Shown here one piece after another: positions 1 to 10,279 of a stretch of DNA of 64,000 nt (position 1 is the stretch's first letter; each line of letters starts with the position of its first letter). Source of the stretch: Prostheceraeus crozeri. Taxonomy: Eukaryota > Platyhelminthes > Polycladida > Euryleptidae. The DNA lies in NCBI GenBank assembly GCA_907163375.1, contig CAJQUW010016185.1, positions 186,001-250,000 on the forward strand, in the 5' to 3' direction. The notes beneath the pieces were generated by a model. The model saw only the letters and a program-made list of their open reading frames with translations. It did no database searches and was not told where the DNA came from. The position numbers were made by a program, and so were the translations under genes.

Positions 1-147
1 AATTTCTTTTGTCCACAGATATCAATATGTTCACTGAGTTTGAGTTGTCTATAATTTGGTTGGTTAATTTGTGGTTTATGAATTCGAGTTAAATTATAGA
101 CAACTCAAACTCAGTGAACATATTGATATCTGTGGACAAAAGAAATT
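1..147. repeat. Perfect hairpin, 57-bp arms
   Basis: Bases 1-57 are the exact reverse complement of 91-147, with a 33-base spacer. It may be a small palindromic MITE or the end of a larger fold-back element cut by the window edge. No coding sequence lies within. A small-RNA hairpin is possible but nothing specifically supports it. Confidence 0.85.
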
Positions 148-1114
148 TACAATCCTTCCATTCTATAAAATGCACAAAAATAATCCCATAGCACGCAAAT
201 GCAAGGGATGATATTTCATCGACGTCTTTTCTCCCAAGCTAAACCAACTCTGATATCTTTGACCTATATGCACATTTTAAATAGTGAACATTTACCATCT
301 TATGTCATCTGTTACACTATTAAATGCACCTGAAGAGTAATAGAAAGCGCTCGTGCTATAGTTAAAAGTTTTGCATATTTTGAGAATTGATAATTTATTT
401 ATATTTTACCGAATATTGAGTTGATCCATTGTTGTTGATAGTTGTATATATATATATATATATATATATATAAGAGTAATTTTTCTTAGGTGTATTAACT
501 GTGCCTAAATGTTGTTTTCAAAAGATTATTGCCGCCCAGTCAAAGATTGCAAAGTATGTTAAAAACTTAAAAAAATTCAAAGTTGCTTACGGAGGGGTCG
601 CTGGCAACACCAGCGCAAATTCTAAATATTTTTTGCCATAATAAAGACTTCATTTTTCATGGATAATGGCTGGTAGAATTACTAACGGCATAGCGCATTG
701 GCATTTTTGTTCGTGCATCAAGTGAACCTAGAGATAATGATTGGACCTTACGTTGCAGTATTTGGCGCTTGATTGTATAATAGGCCAAATGCATGCATTC
801 CAACAACTGATTATATTCGCACGACGCAAGATGACAAGATAGCCTCCCACTCATTACGGCTACTCAAGATTAAGGTGCTGTCCCTGTAACAAGCATGTAC
901 ATGTACATACATTATTTTGATGTTTAACCACTATTACATGAATGAAATAAAATACACAAATACAGTAGTCGCAAAAAAGGCAGTATGGGTCATCCGCTTC
1001 AAAGTTGCCTTACTAAGTGGCGTGGTAGATTACTGACGTCCGTCGATTTTAAGCTAATTAGCATCGTTTTTCGCAATTCTTCAGACCAAACGTAATTTAA
1101 TTTGCAAACGAAAG
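148..1114. other. Non-coding stretch with (TA)n microsatellite
   Basis: No supported gene. A run of about 14 TA dinucleotides lies at 444-472. Short open frames on both strands have no recognisable domains. Confidence 0.6.
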
Positions 1115-1116
1115 TA

Positions 1117-2892
1117 CAGACCCGCTCAAAAGTCTTGACCCACCCTTAGTTTTCTCGTTTTCTTTTCTTAGTGTCTCTCGCACGGGTAACTGATCACATG
1201 TACATGAATCAGTTTGCTTGTAATTGAAAGCAAACATCATGCTTTGAACAAAATGCTCAAAATATTTACGAAAGTTGCAAAATATCGGGAGAATAAGACT
1301 TTGTTGCCGTACAAACCTGATATCATGTTCAGTATCTTTTTTAGACTTCCCCTCCAAATTATGGATTTCCGATGTTGTAACCTGCATCATGCGCTTCAAT
1401 TATATTTACAGTGGTTCCAAATGTCCTCTTTTCGCATCACTAAATAATTGGCTATGGTTGCTATAGACGACGATTAGCGATTGGTTGGTCAAAACATCAG
1501 TTTTTGGTTGGTCGCTCAATAATGTCATGCGAGTACAATGACACACATTTCCTCTGATGCTGTTTGCAATGCCAGGACGATACACAACTCCGCCTGATAT
1601 TGCTGTTATTAAAGCACTTTCGAGGGAAGGACTAAGCAACAGAGAAATATCAAAACGTGTCAAGAAAAGTAGAAGGACTGTGGATCGTGTAGCTTGCAAG
1701 ATGAAGAAAGGACAACCCTGTGAACCACTTCATAAGTCGGGAAGGCCAACAAAGCTGACAGTTCGAGCTAAACGAAGATTGAAGAGCATGGTCCTGAAAG
1801 ATCGCCGAGTAACGTCTACGGAAATGGCATCAAATCTGACCAAAGTAGGAGTTCACGCGAGTCCTCAGACTGTTCGGCGTGCCCTGTGCCAAATGGGATA
1901 CGTTGCTAGACGTCCAAAGCGAAAACCTCTGTTGACCAAGGGGATGATGCTTGCGCGCCTTACTTGGGCAAGGAAATACTCATCTTGGACCGAAGATCAG
2001 TGGAAGCGAGTGGTATGGTCGGACGAGTCAAAATTTAACCTCTTTCGTTCAGATGGACGACAGTTTGTAAGGCGAAGACGCGGAGAGGCTTATCATCCGG
2101 ACTGTGTGCAATCAACAGTAAAATTCCCCGGAAGCACCATGGTATGGGGCTGCTTTAGCTGGTACGGAATGGGAAGACTGCAAATTTGTGAAGGATCGGT
2201 CAATCAGGAAAGCTACATGCAGATTTTGAATACAAGCTTGCTGCCTTCAATATCCACTCTGACGACGCTTCATGGATATTCACGAGAAGACTTTCAACAA
2301 TATCTTTCAACAAGACTCTGCCCCAGCACACACAGCACGAAAGGTGAGTCTACAAGGTATTGATACTTTTAGATTTGCCAATTTCATTGTCTTAATCTCA
2401 TTTTGTTTTCAGGTTAAAGCATTTCTCGCCCTGAAGAACATCCGCGTAATGGACTGGCCCGGAAATTCATCAGACTTTAATCCAATTGAAGAGCTGTGGA
2501 AGCAATTTGGGGATTTAGCAATGAAGAAAAACCCAAGAACGAAGCAAGAGTTGATTGCCTCCCTTGTTCGGGTATGGTACCATGAAATGGATCAAAAAGA
2601 ACTTGCGCGCAAGCTCGTGGAAAGCATGCCGAGACGATGCAAAGTCGTAATTCAGGCACGTGGCGGAGTGACTAAGTATTGATTAGTACCTTCTTCGCTT
2701 TCTTGATATCTTGTGTGAAATATTCTTGTATTGACGCAAATTTTGTAACAAAGTATACAAGGAACATGATTGTTTTCAATAAGTGACACAATTAATTGCA
2801 TTGGAATGATCTATCATTCACAAAGTGAATGTAGCAAAATAATCGGGCAAAAATGAGGGTGGGTCAAGACTTTTGAGCGGGAGATACCACTG
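1117..2892 (+). mobile_element. Tc1-like DNA transposon (DD34E) with TA duplication
   Basis: The left end (TA at 1115-1116, then CAGACCCGCTCAAAAG) and the right end (TA at 2893-2894, preceded on the other strand by CAGTGGTATCTCCCGC) share the inverted sequence CCCGCTCAAAAGTCTTGACC. The left TIR lacks about 8 bases just inside CAG that are present on the right. The element is about 1.78 kb, usual for Tc1, and carries one transposase gene interrupted by a short intron and a frameshift. Confidence 0.92.
1557..2682 (+). pseudogene. Tc1-family transposase, frameshifted, with a 69-nt intron
   Basis: Cut-and-paste transposase. The N-terminal part has a paired helix-turn-helix with a GRP linker (KSGRPTKL), followed by the DDE domain. 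First catalytic Asp is in VVWSDESKFNLF; second is in FQQDSAPAHTA, about base 2315; Glu is in SDFNPIEELW. The first two lie in different frames: a frame change near 2265-2285 separates ORF 1557-2363 from ORF 2272-2682. Bases 2344-2412 are a GTGAGT...TTTTCAG intron of 69 nt that stays open in frame. Removing it gives exactly 34 residues between the second Asp and the Glu, the Tc1 spacing. The frameshift probably inactivates this copy. Confidence 0.9.
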
Positions 2893-2894
2893 TA

Positions 2895-2984
2895 CATACC
2901 TTATTTACTAGACGAGTTCAGGTTATATTTTTCAAAGGGGAATATTTATAATAAGAATATTTTTCAGAATACATTATTATAATA
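2895..2984. other. Short spacer between transposons
   Basis: Ninety bases of AT-rich DNA separate the Tc1-like element from the next element's TA target. Nothing is visible in it. Confidence 0.6.
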
Positions 2985-4715
2985 CAGTGTGATTCAAAAG
3001 TCGGTGCAAAAAGTAAACGGCGATATCTTAGTGATTATTTAAGATATCAACCTAACTTTTTCATCTTTAAGTTGTCAAAGGAATGGGATTTGATAATCTA
3101 TTTGTTACATTAGCACACTAATTCATTCCGTTGCTGAAAATTTCAGAAGTTTTCGCTATCATTTATATGCTTTATAGTTGCTCGAACTATTCACTGCATC
3201 GTACTTGCAATCTCTGTTTGCTGACTCAGTGCATAAGTATCCAGTTCATAGATATCCAACATTTAAACATACAAACTGATGTTCAAGTTCATAGATAACC
3301 AACATTTGAACGCAAAACTGATGTTAACAAAGACACAGGCATCATTCGCTATGGTTTTTCAAACGCGAAAAGAGCTGTTAAAACTTTATCATCAGAATGG
3401 TGAGAATGTGACTTTTTGTATTCGAGCTTATAACCGCTTGCATAATGTTAAGAAATGTCGATTTTCTTATAATGCCATCAAAAAGTTGATAGCACGGTTT
3501 GATGAAACTGGGTCTGTCATGGACCGACCTATCACTGGAAGACCTTCAGTCCTTCAGAATTGCATTGAAGATGTGAATCTGACTCTTCGACATCATCAAA
3601 CTCGACAGTCCTCTTGGTGCAACATCGACTCGTCGCATCTCTGATGAAATTGAATTATCACAATCGAGTGTATGGAGAATCTTACGTCATCATCTTCGTT
3701 TACACCCCTACAAGCTTCAACTCTGTCAAGCAATTTCTGAGACAGATAAGATATCCAGACTTGAATTCTCAGACCACATAAGATCTCTGTCACCGACTCA
3801 ACTAGGAAATATTCTGTGGACCGACGAAGCAATATTCCGACTCGATGGTGTCGTAAATAGACAATTGCATAGTGTGGGGAACAGAGAGGCCACACCCAGT
3901 TTCATAGAGTCTCCATGCCAATCAAGTCAGTGTCTGGATGGGATTCTCCAAAGAACTTAAGCTGGCCCCTTATTTCTTTGAAGGGACAGTCACAGGTGAC
4001 AGTACCTTAAAATGCTCCATACTCATGTCATTCCACAACTTCAGTCTTCGGACAAGATGAATGATATAACCTTCCAGCAAGATGGGGCGCCACCTCATTT
4101 CGCCAAGAAAGTTTCTGAATTCCTAAAGGAAGTGTTTGGTGACCGTGTAATTGCACGTGGATTTCCCACCAGGTGGCCACCCAGGTCTCCGGATCCTTCC
4201 CCATTAGATTTTTACTTGTGGGGTACACTGAAAAACAGGGTATACCATCATGGAAGGCCAGGCTCCATGGAAGACTTGAAGAGCCGCATTACGAACGAAG
4301 TTGCCTTCTTGAATCAGTCAGAACTGATAAATGCTATCTCAGACGTTCTTTACCGAGCGGAATTGCTGGTTGAGGTAAATGGTGATGTTTTTGAGTTTTC
4401 AAAATGAATCTTTGTTTTCTTAATATGATCTTATTTCAAAATAGCTTGTAATTATCTAAAAAACTTTGGAAGAGAAAAACATAGTGGGAATAAAAAAAAA
4501 TTGAATTAATACATTAATACAAAATAATAATTAGTGTGCTAATGAACAAAAACTGAATTAATAAATTCAGTTAAAAAATAGTTAGTGTGCTAATGTAACA
4601 AATAGATTATCAAATCCCATTCCTTTGACAACTTAAAGAAAAAATTAGGTCGGTATCTTAAATAATCACTGAGATATCGCCGTTTACTTTTTGCACCGAC
4701 TTTTGAATCACCCTG
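2985..4715 (+). mobile_element. DD41D IS630-Tc1-mariner element with long TIRs
   Basis: TA at 2983-2984 and 4716-4717 flank inverted repeats beginning CAGTGTGATTCAAAAG (left) and CAGGGTGATTCAAAAG (right, read inward). The TIRs extend about 137 bp (2985-3121 and about 4580-4715) with few differences, long for this superfamily. A second copy of the TIR's inner end (TTAGTGTGCTAATG) occurs near 4531. Inside is a broken transposase. Confidence 0.9.
3279..4407 (+). pseudogene. DD41D-type mariner-superfamily transposase, broken
   Basis: Three pieces in different frames form one transposase: an N-terminal helix-turn-helix region (3279 to about 3610), a middle piece with the first catalytic Asp (WTDEAIFRLDG, near 3820), and a C-terminal piece (4012-4407) with FQQDGAPPHF and RSPDPSPLDFYLWG. 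Forty-one residues lie between the second Asp and the Asp of PLDFYLWG, placing it in the DD41D group (rosa-like) rather than Tc1 or classic mariner. Frame changes near 3610 and internal stops around 3960-3990 make it inactive. The start is uncertain; the first Met of the open frame is at 3279. Confidence 0.85.
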
Positions 4716-4717
4716 TA

Positions 4718-5200
4718 TATATATTAAAATTATTTTTCAGAGAGGTGATTTATTTCGGAGATTGTGTTTTATATATCAATTATTGAAGCATATACCGTAT
4801 GTCACATAATAAGAAAAGTTAAGAAAAAACAGTTTAAACACGCCTGACGTCGGAAATGGATTGAGGGATTAAAAAAAGTTATTTTGTGGAATATGAATAA
4901 TAATCTTTAGCAGGACACTAAATGTGAAAGATCATTAAATATTCGTTGAATCAGCTGCCTTTTGATAGAAAGTGAACGCATTCATGAACCTACGGATTGG
5001 AGAACATCCTCAGTCCTCATTAGGACGACTTTAATTAACTTTTTAAAAAACTAAGAATTATATCCTGTTATAAATTAATTATGGGATGTTCTTCATCATT
5101 TCATGAGAATGTAAACGTCTCAATTATACATATCTTCAAAGCGACTGTTTTGATAATTCGATTTTAGCCTACTAATTTTCGTAAAACTCCAAAAATCATC
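4718..5200. other. Non-coding stretch between transposons
   Basis: AT-rich intergenic DNA with no supported gene, repeat or RNA. Confidence 0.5.
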
Positions 5201-5202
5201 TA

Positions 5203-6615
5203 CGAGGGATGTTCAAAAAGTTCGTGCCAAAAGTGTAAATCAACATTTATTTTTGATTTCAACAATATACATGTACTGTGCCTATAATTCCATATTATTA
5301 AGAGCAGAAATATGAAAAGGAAAATCATTTTTCCACATAGTCTCCATTCTTCATTACACATTTTTCAGCTCGATGACGCCATGTTCGAAACGCACCCTCG
5401 AAGAAATCCATCGGTTTCTCGGCGAGAGCATCCTCGAAGGCCGCCTTCAATTCGCTGACATCTTTGAATCGCCTGCCTTTCAGTTGTCGTTTGATTTGTG
5501 GGAATAGATGGAAATCACACGGGGATAAATCAGGACTGTACGTGGGATGAGGCAAGATTTCAAATCCATGCTGAGAGAGGGCTGTGACACATTGACGGCT
5601 TCTGTGAGCGGGGGCATTGTCATGGTGAAAAAGGATTCCACGAGAAAGCTTTCCCCGTCTGAACCGTCTCAGAGACTGTCGCAAGTTGGAGAGGGCAGTT
5701 ATGTATCGGGATGTGGTCACTGTTTCTCCCTGATTTAGGTATTCAATGTGGATGACACCTTGTCCGTCGTAGAACACAATGGCCATTACTTTGGTTCTGA
5801 TGGACTTCTGCATCAAAGGCTTTATCGGAGGAGATGTTCCTTTGACTCGCCATTCCATGCTCATTTGCTTGGTGGCCGGATCGTAACCGTATAGCCATGT
5901 TTCATCACCGGTTACAATTCTCGAAACGAACTCTTCCGGATTGCGGTCGAACATGTTTATCAGGTGATTGCATAGCTCGATTCTTGTCTCGCGATGTAGC
6001 GAAGTCAATAGCCGCGGCACTAACTTTCGACATGTTCAGATGTTCGTGGAGAATAGTGACAACGGACCCCATACTGATTTTGGTTGCTCTGGAGATAACT
6101 CGAGTAGTGATCTTAGGATCCTCACTGACCATGTGCTCCACTTCATCGACTTGGTCTTGTGTCGTGGATGTTGATGGCCGACCATCTCGGTGATCATCTT
6201 CGGTTGATTCTCGACCCTCCTTGAATCGCTTGACCCACTTCCTTACAGTGCGTGGTGCCATTGCTTCATCTCCATAGACCTGCACTAGGTCCGCCGATAG
6301 CTCCTCGATGCTTTTGCCAAGCCGAACGTAGAATTTAACGACTGTTCATTGTTCCTCCATGATTGAAAATGAAAGTTAGCTGCACAATTGCATCAACAAC
6401 ATTTGACAATTGAGTTGTAAACAATTGCATCAATGATCAGCACTCATCAATCATGAAGTAAACCATGAAATCGGTGAATGAACCCTTAGCAAGTGCTACA
6501 AGGCCAATGGAGATATCTACAATTACGTCAGTACACTGCATCAATAGCGACTAACGCGAGCAACTCTTTGAATGGACTGAATTAGTCTTGGCACGAACTT
6601 TTTGAACGTCCTCCG
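5203..6615 (-). mobile_element. mariner element (DD34D), minus strand
   Basis: TA at 5201-5202 and 6616-6617 flank TIRs of about 28 bp: CGAGGGATGTTCAAAAAGTT on the left and CGGAGGACGTTCAAAAAGTT on the right (read inward). At 1.41 kb it is typical of mariner, and the transposase fills most of it on the minus strand. Confidence 0.93.
5325..6360 (-). pseudogene. mariner transposase, nonsense and frameshift
   Basis: The ATG at 6358-6360 is followed after three codons by TGA (6346-6348). The frame then runs through a helix-turn-helix region containing RTVRKWVKRFKEG and a GRPS linker. Near 6018 the frame changes, and the catalytic domain follows: VTGDETWLYGYDP, HHDNAPAHRS and YSPDLSPCDFHLF. Thirty-four residues separate the second Asp from the Asp of CDFHLF, the mariner DD34D signature. 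The C-terminus ends with the usual short tail at 5325. One stop and one frameshift suggest a fairly young dead copy. Confidence 0.93.
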
Positions 6616-6617
6616 TA

Positions 6618-7330
6618 AATGTGACAAGGACATTTTCATCACTGTTGGACATTGAATTGAACTTATATATCTATGTGTGAGTTAGCAGTGTTGGAGCATA
6701 GATTTCTGAGCGAATGGTTGATTGCATGTACATGTACATAAGAATCTATGTTGTTGTAGTAATGGAATTTATATATAATGCATGCTATTGTGTAGCTTTC
6801 TATGTATACAGGTGAATAATTTCCACAATCAAGTCGTCATATAGCAACATAATTACCTAGATATTATAGTACCTAGATTTACCTACTTTGCAAAGATATA
6901 GGTGACGGTGACTAGGCATAATAGAATTGGAAAAAGCATCTCCGGATTTCGCCTTCAGGTTTGAAGAGCTTTTTAATGGACTTGTAGTCGCTCACTTTGC
7001 TTTTGCTGTAGCAATGTCTGTTAGTGCGCTCATTGAGAGAAGCCATTTTGTTGAACGATTCCAGCTTTGATAGTGGTCATTCATGTTTCATAATGGAAAA
7101 ATGTTAATAAAAAACTTGTGAAATGACAAGATACAGATGTCAAGATATCCGTGTTTAGAGGCAATTATGAGAGATATCCGTGTACAGAGGTAATTATGGA
7201 AATTATTAACCTCTTCTGAAACATATCTATGGTACTATTTGCTAATAAGCGGTCAACAATGATGAAAAAAGCGGTCATGAAATGGCTAAGGTAATTATAA
7301 AATTTTACCGATAACTCTGATACATCCATA
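6618..7330. other. Non-coding stretch
   Basis: No gene recognised. Several stop-rich AT-rich segments only. Confidence 0.5.
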
Positions 7331-7674
7331 GACGCCTAGATATATGAAGCATACAGTCATAAGCTAGATCATAGACTATGGCGCTTCATATATCTAGGCG
7401 TCCATGATACATCACACTGGGCATAGTTCTGTATAGTACCATAGATAACCTGAACAATGTAATTATATATGCCTTTCTCGGTCATCAATGATCCAACTGT
7501 CGGTCGCTTACGCGACCTCCAGTTGGATCATTGCTGACCTCTAAATAGGCATATAAATACAACATTATAGCAGATAATGGGTGATTTATTTCGGTCATGT
7601 AGAACTTATTAACCTCAGGCCTAGCGGCCTTCGGTTAATAAGTTCAATAATGACCTCAAAATCATCCATTATCT
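7331..7674. repeat. Cluster of three adjacent palindromes
   Basis: Three hairpins lie head to tail. First: 20-bp exact arms at 7331-7350 and 7383-7402. Second: about 7470-7552, built on ATGATCCAACTG and its complement with a GGTCGC/GCGACC core. Third: about 7572-7674, with arms ending AGATAATG/CATTATCT around a GGCCTAGCGGCC-like centre. They resemble short palindromic MITEs and lie within the predicted intron of the minus-strand exon at 7936-8333. Confidence 0.8.
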
Positions 7675-7935
7675 ATTACGTATGCTAATTGTCGATGCGT
7701 GGCAGTTTGAATTTGCTGCTATTCGATATTGGTGATGCTCAACCAATTTTGATGACCGGTAGGTCTGCCTGTAGAAGACGTCCATTCGTAGTACAAGCTT
7801 CGAATGATATTGTTTTTGCTCGTACATTTCGGGCCGCAAGGTAGCTACCGCGTTACGACAAATTGGATTATTCTTTCGATTCCAAAAATCACTATCTTTC
7901 GTTAACATTTTCATTGTTGTTAAGATATTTCTTAC

Positions 7936-8333
7936 CTTCCTTTCCCCTCCTTTGAAAATCCATCATACAGAAGGCCTAACGTCTGCTTTGAAGGTGGTCT
8001 CATTAAGACATGCGAGTCTGTTCGCGTCTCAGTCGGCACGCTATCGCCAGCAGATAGGATGGCAGCTTCGTGATCAAACTTCTTCTTATGAAATGAACGC
8101 TGTTTTGCATCCGGGAGACGCGATTTGATGTCCTCGTTCATTCTAGGAGCCATTTCAATTTTCCGCTTAAAAACTGCGTACTGTTTGGAATATGATGGTC
8201 CTTCGTTTTTCTGATCGCTAGCACCACCAGACTTCTTTCTATTGAACCAAGAAAATTGTGCTTGCTGTTCTTTGAGATATCTCTCTTCAAGACATTTTTG
8301 CATTTGCGTGTCTGCCGGATAATTGCGCGCCAT
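7936..8333 (-). CDS. First coding exon, sperm/ciliary microtubule-inner-protein-like gene (SPMIP1/ATP6V1FNB-like, tentative)
   Basis: An ATG at 8331-8333 opens a 132-codon frame with a basic N-terminus (start MARNYPADTQ) and a C-terminal segment LLYDGFSKEGKGR. The Arg codon is split by a good donor, AG|GTAAGA, with the intron starting at 7935 on the minus strand. A region reading YxGxSKEGxGR followed by a Tyr-rich stretch is, as I recall, typical of small sperm-axoneme or ciliary inner-microtubule proteins related to SPMIP1/ATP6V1FNB. I infer a host gene whose later exons lie at lower coordinates; I could not find them confidently. The family name is from memory and should be checked. Confidence 0.45.
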
Positions 8334-9640
8334 AGTTAATTACACAGTATCACTCAGCCTAAATAAAATCCGCAAATCTGTAATAAAATGCCCAAACATG
8401 TGAAGTGTCAATAGATAGCAAGCACAACGTTTTATAAATAGTGCATGCAATCAAATGTCTGAAACATAAATAGTGAAAATAAAAAGGAATTTTAATTGAG
8501 AAAATTTTTGTATTAATATGCTAACAAAGCTTTTCTTCTGAGACGAAACATCCTGAAGTAGCTGGTATGATAGGTGAACAATGAAGCTAGGGCTTCATTT
8601 GCTTAGTATGCGGCACATTCCACGAGAGTTAACCGAGTTTCGAAACTCGGATTAACTCCAGACAAAAATTAGGTAAGCACTAGTGGCATCAGAAGTGGTT
8701 TCGTATTCAATTTTTTATTTATTTGCAATTTGTGTAATAACATGGTTATTGCTTATGCGTCAGTCAAACATCCAGGTTTCAAGAAATCGATACCTATTAT
8801 TCTCCGTTTAATTGCTCGTAATAATAAACACAATGGTAGAAAGAAATAACTGTGATGACTTCATCTATTATAGTCATTTCAACAAAATTTAATTCATACA
8901 CATTAAACCAAATAAAGAATTTCACACTCACAATATGATTTAATAAAATCAGTATTTCTTTGTTGCTTCCAAATAGCTATATTGCTTCAAATAAGTACAG
9001 GTAAAACTTTAATTGAATGTATAGAATTCTTGAAAATTAATAACTTAATTAACTTTATCGTTTTCGTCCCAATTCCTAACTGTCTTTTCTGTTCCGGTTT
9101 CCTTGTTAAGGAAGTCCCCAAGGTAACAAGACTTCTTGTACCGTCATGCCGATCATTTCCACGGAGTCGTCATCGTCTGCAGACTGGAGAGTTGCCACCT
9201 CCGCACTTTGGACAATGGCAACTTTGGACTCCATTGAGGGTACGAAGTCCAGAGTACCTCTTTTGGCACTACATCTTGCACGAGCCACAGAGAGTGGAGT
9301 TCTCACCGACGCCTTTCATGCAGGAGCTAAAAGGTCACTCTCCCGACTTCGCCTGCTCCTTCAAACTCTTCCCGGGAACAAAGACTTATGACTTTGCTCC
9401 GTCAATCCTCGATTTTCCATGTTGCGCATTTCCTCCATTGTTCTTCCAAGCTTCTTATTTTGAGGTTGCCGTCAGCATCAGAGCAATGTGTGAAATTGAG
9501 CTATATATATTTGACTTGATGTGTTTGTTTGTCTGCGCTAGTTGGCCAGCGATATGTAAAGATTTGAATACAAATATATTTCTTGGCTTACTAGACACGG
9601 TCTGGTTTTTTGCACAACACAACGCGAAGATAGATCCTAA
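8334..9640. other. Intergenic DNA and possible LTR of a BEL-like element
   Basis: No gene supported. A 33-bp imperfect palindrome (GAGTTAACCGAG...CTCGGATTAACTC) is at 8626-8658. The part just before the primer-binding site, perhaps from about 9400, contains a CTATATATAT box near 9500 and ends CACA, which would fit a 5' LTR, but no second LTR copy was found. An open frame at 8982-9662 has no recognisable domain. Confidence 0.4.
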
Positions 9641-9651
9641 CCGCGCACATT

Positions 9652-9668
9652 TGGTGCCATGACCAGGA
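9652..9668 (+). other. Primer-binding site of BEL/Pao-type retrotransposon
   Basis: TGGTGCCATGACCAGGA just after a CACA end resembles the primer-binding site and following bases (TGGTGCCGTGACC...) common in BEL/Pao elements. It is in the right order and orientation relative to the RNase H and integrase remnants downstream. Confidence 0.55.
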
Positions 9669-10279
9669 CTATTGCCGTCAAGTAATTGCTATGTGTCAAA
9701 GGTCAAGTATTTGATAATTTGTGACACGTTTGGTATCGTCTTGCCGAGTCAAGAAAATTTATTGTTGCGTCTATTTCTTGCGGAGACAAGAACAGCTATC
9801 GGTCATATCCTGACTGCATATCATCCTCTGCTTTGTTCATTCATACATTTTATCTGTCGGTAACAAAGTAACTGCGTGTAGAGATGGAAGATGTCTCTGT
9901 TGTAATACGTAGGCGGTCTGCGTTGAAAGGTTGAATTCGCCGGTCATTGATTCATTCGTATAAATGAACTTTGTGACTCCGACACCTACGATAAATGTGC
10001 AATTTCAGCAGAGTTTGAGTGTTTGAAAGAGAGAGCAGTCGAATTAAATTATGTTCAGCGTATAGTAGAATCGTTGCTTGAAAGTGATGATGATATTCAA
10101 GCAGACATGTTCGGGAGGCTGAGTCCATCGATTAAATAATGAAGTGTCATGTCAAAGCTAAGAAAATTTTGTCGGTTAGTGATTCTGTGAGTAATCATTC
10201 TAGTTATTATCTTCCATCTATCTACTAGGACACAAGTGAATCTCCTAAGGATGATGAAACAGATGTATCTGTTCTTGGC

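Noticed and set aside
444..472. TA run as a promoter
   Set aside because: A plain dinucleotide microsatellite with no adjacent gene.
8982..9662. 226-residue plus frame
   Set aside because: No domain, and it overlaps the probable LTR and the primer-binding site.
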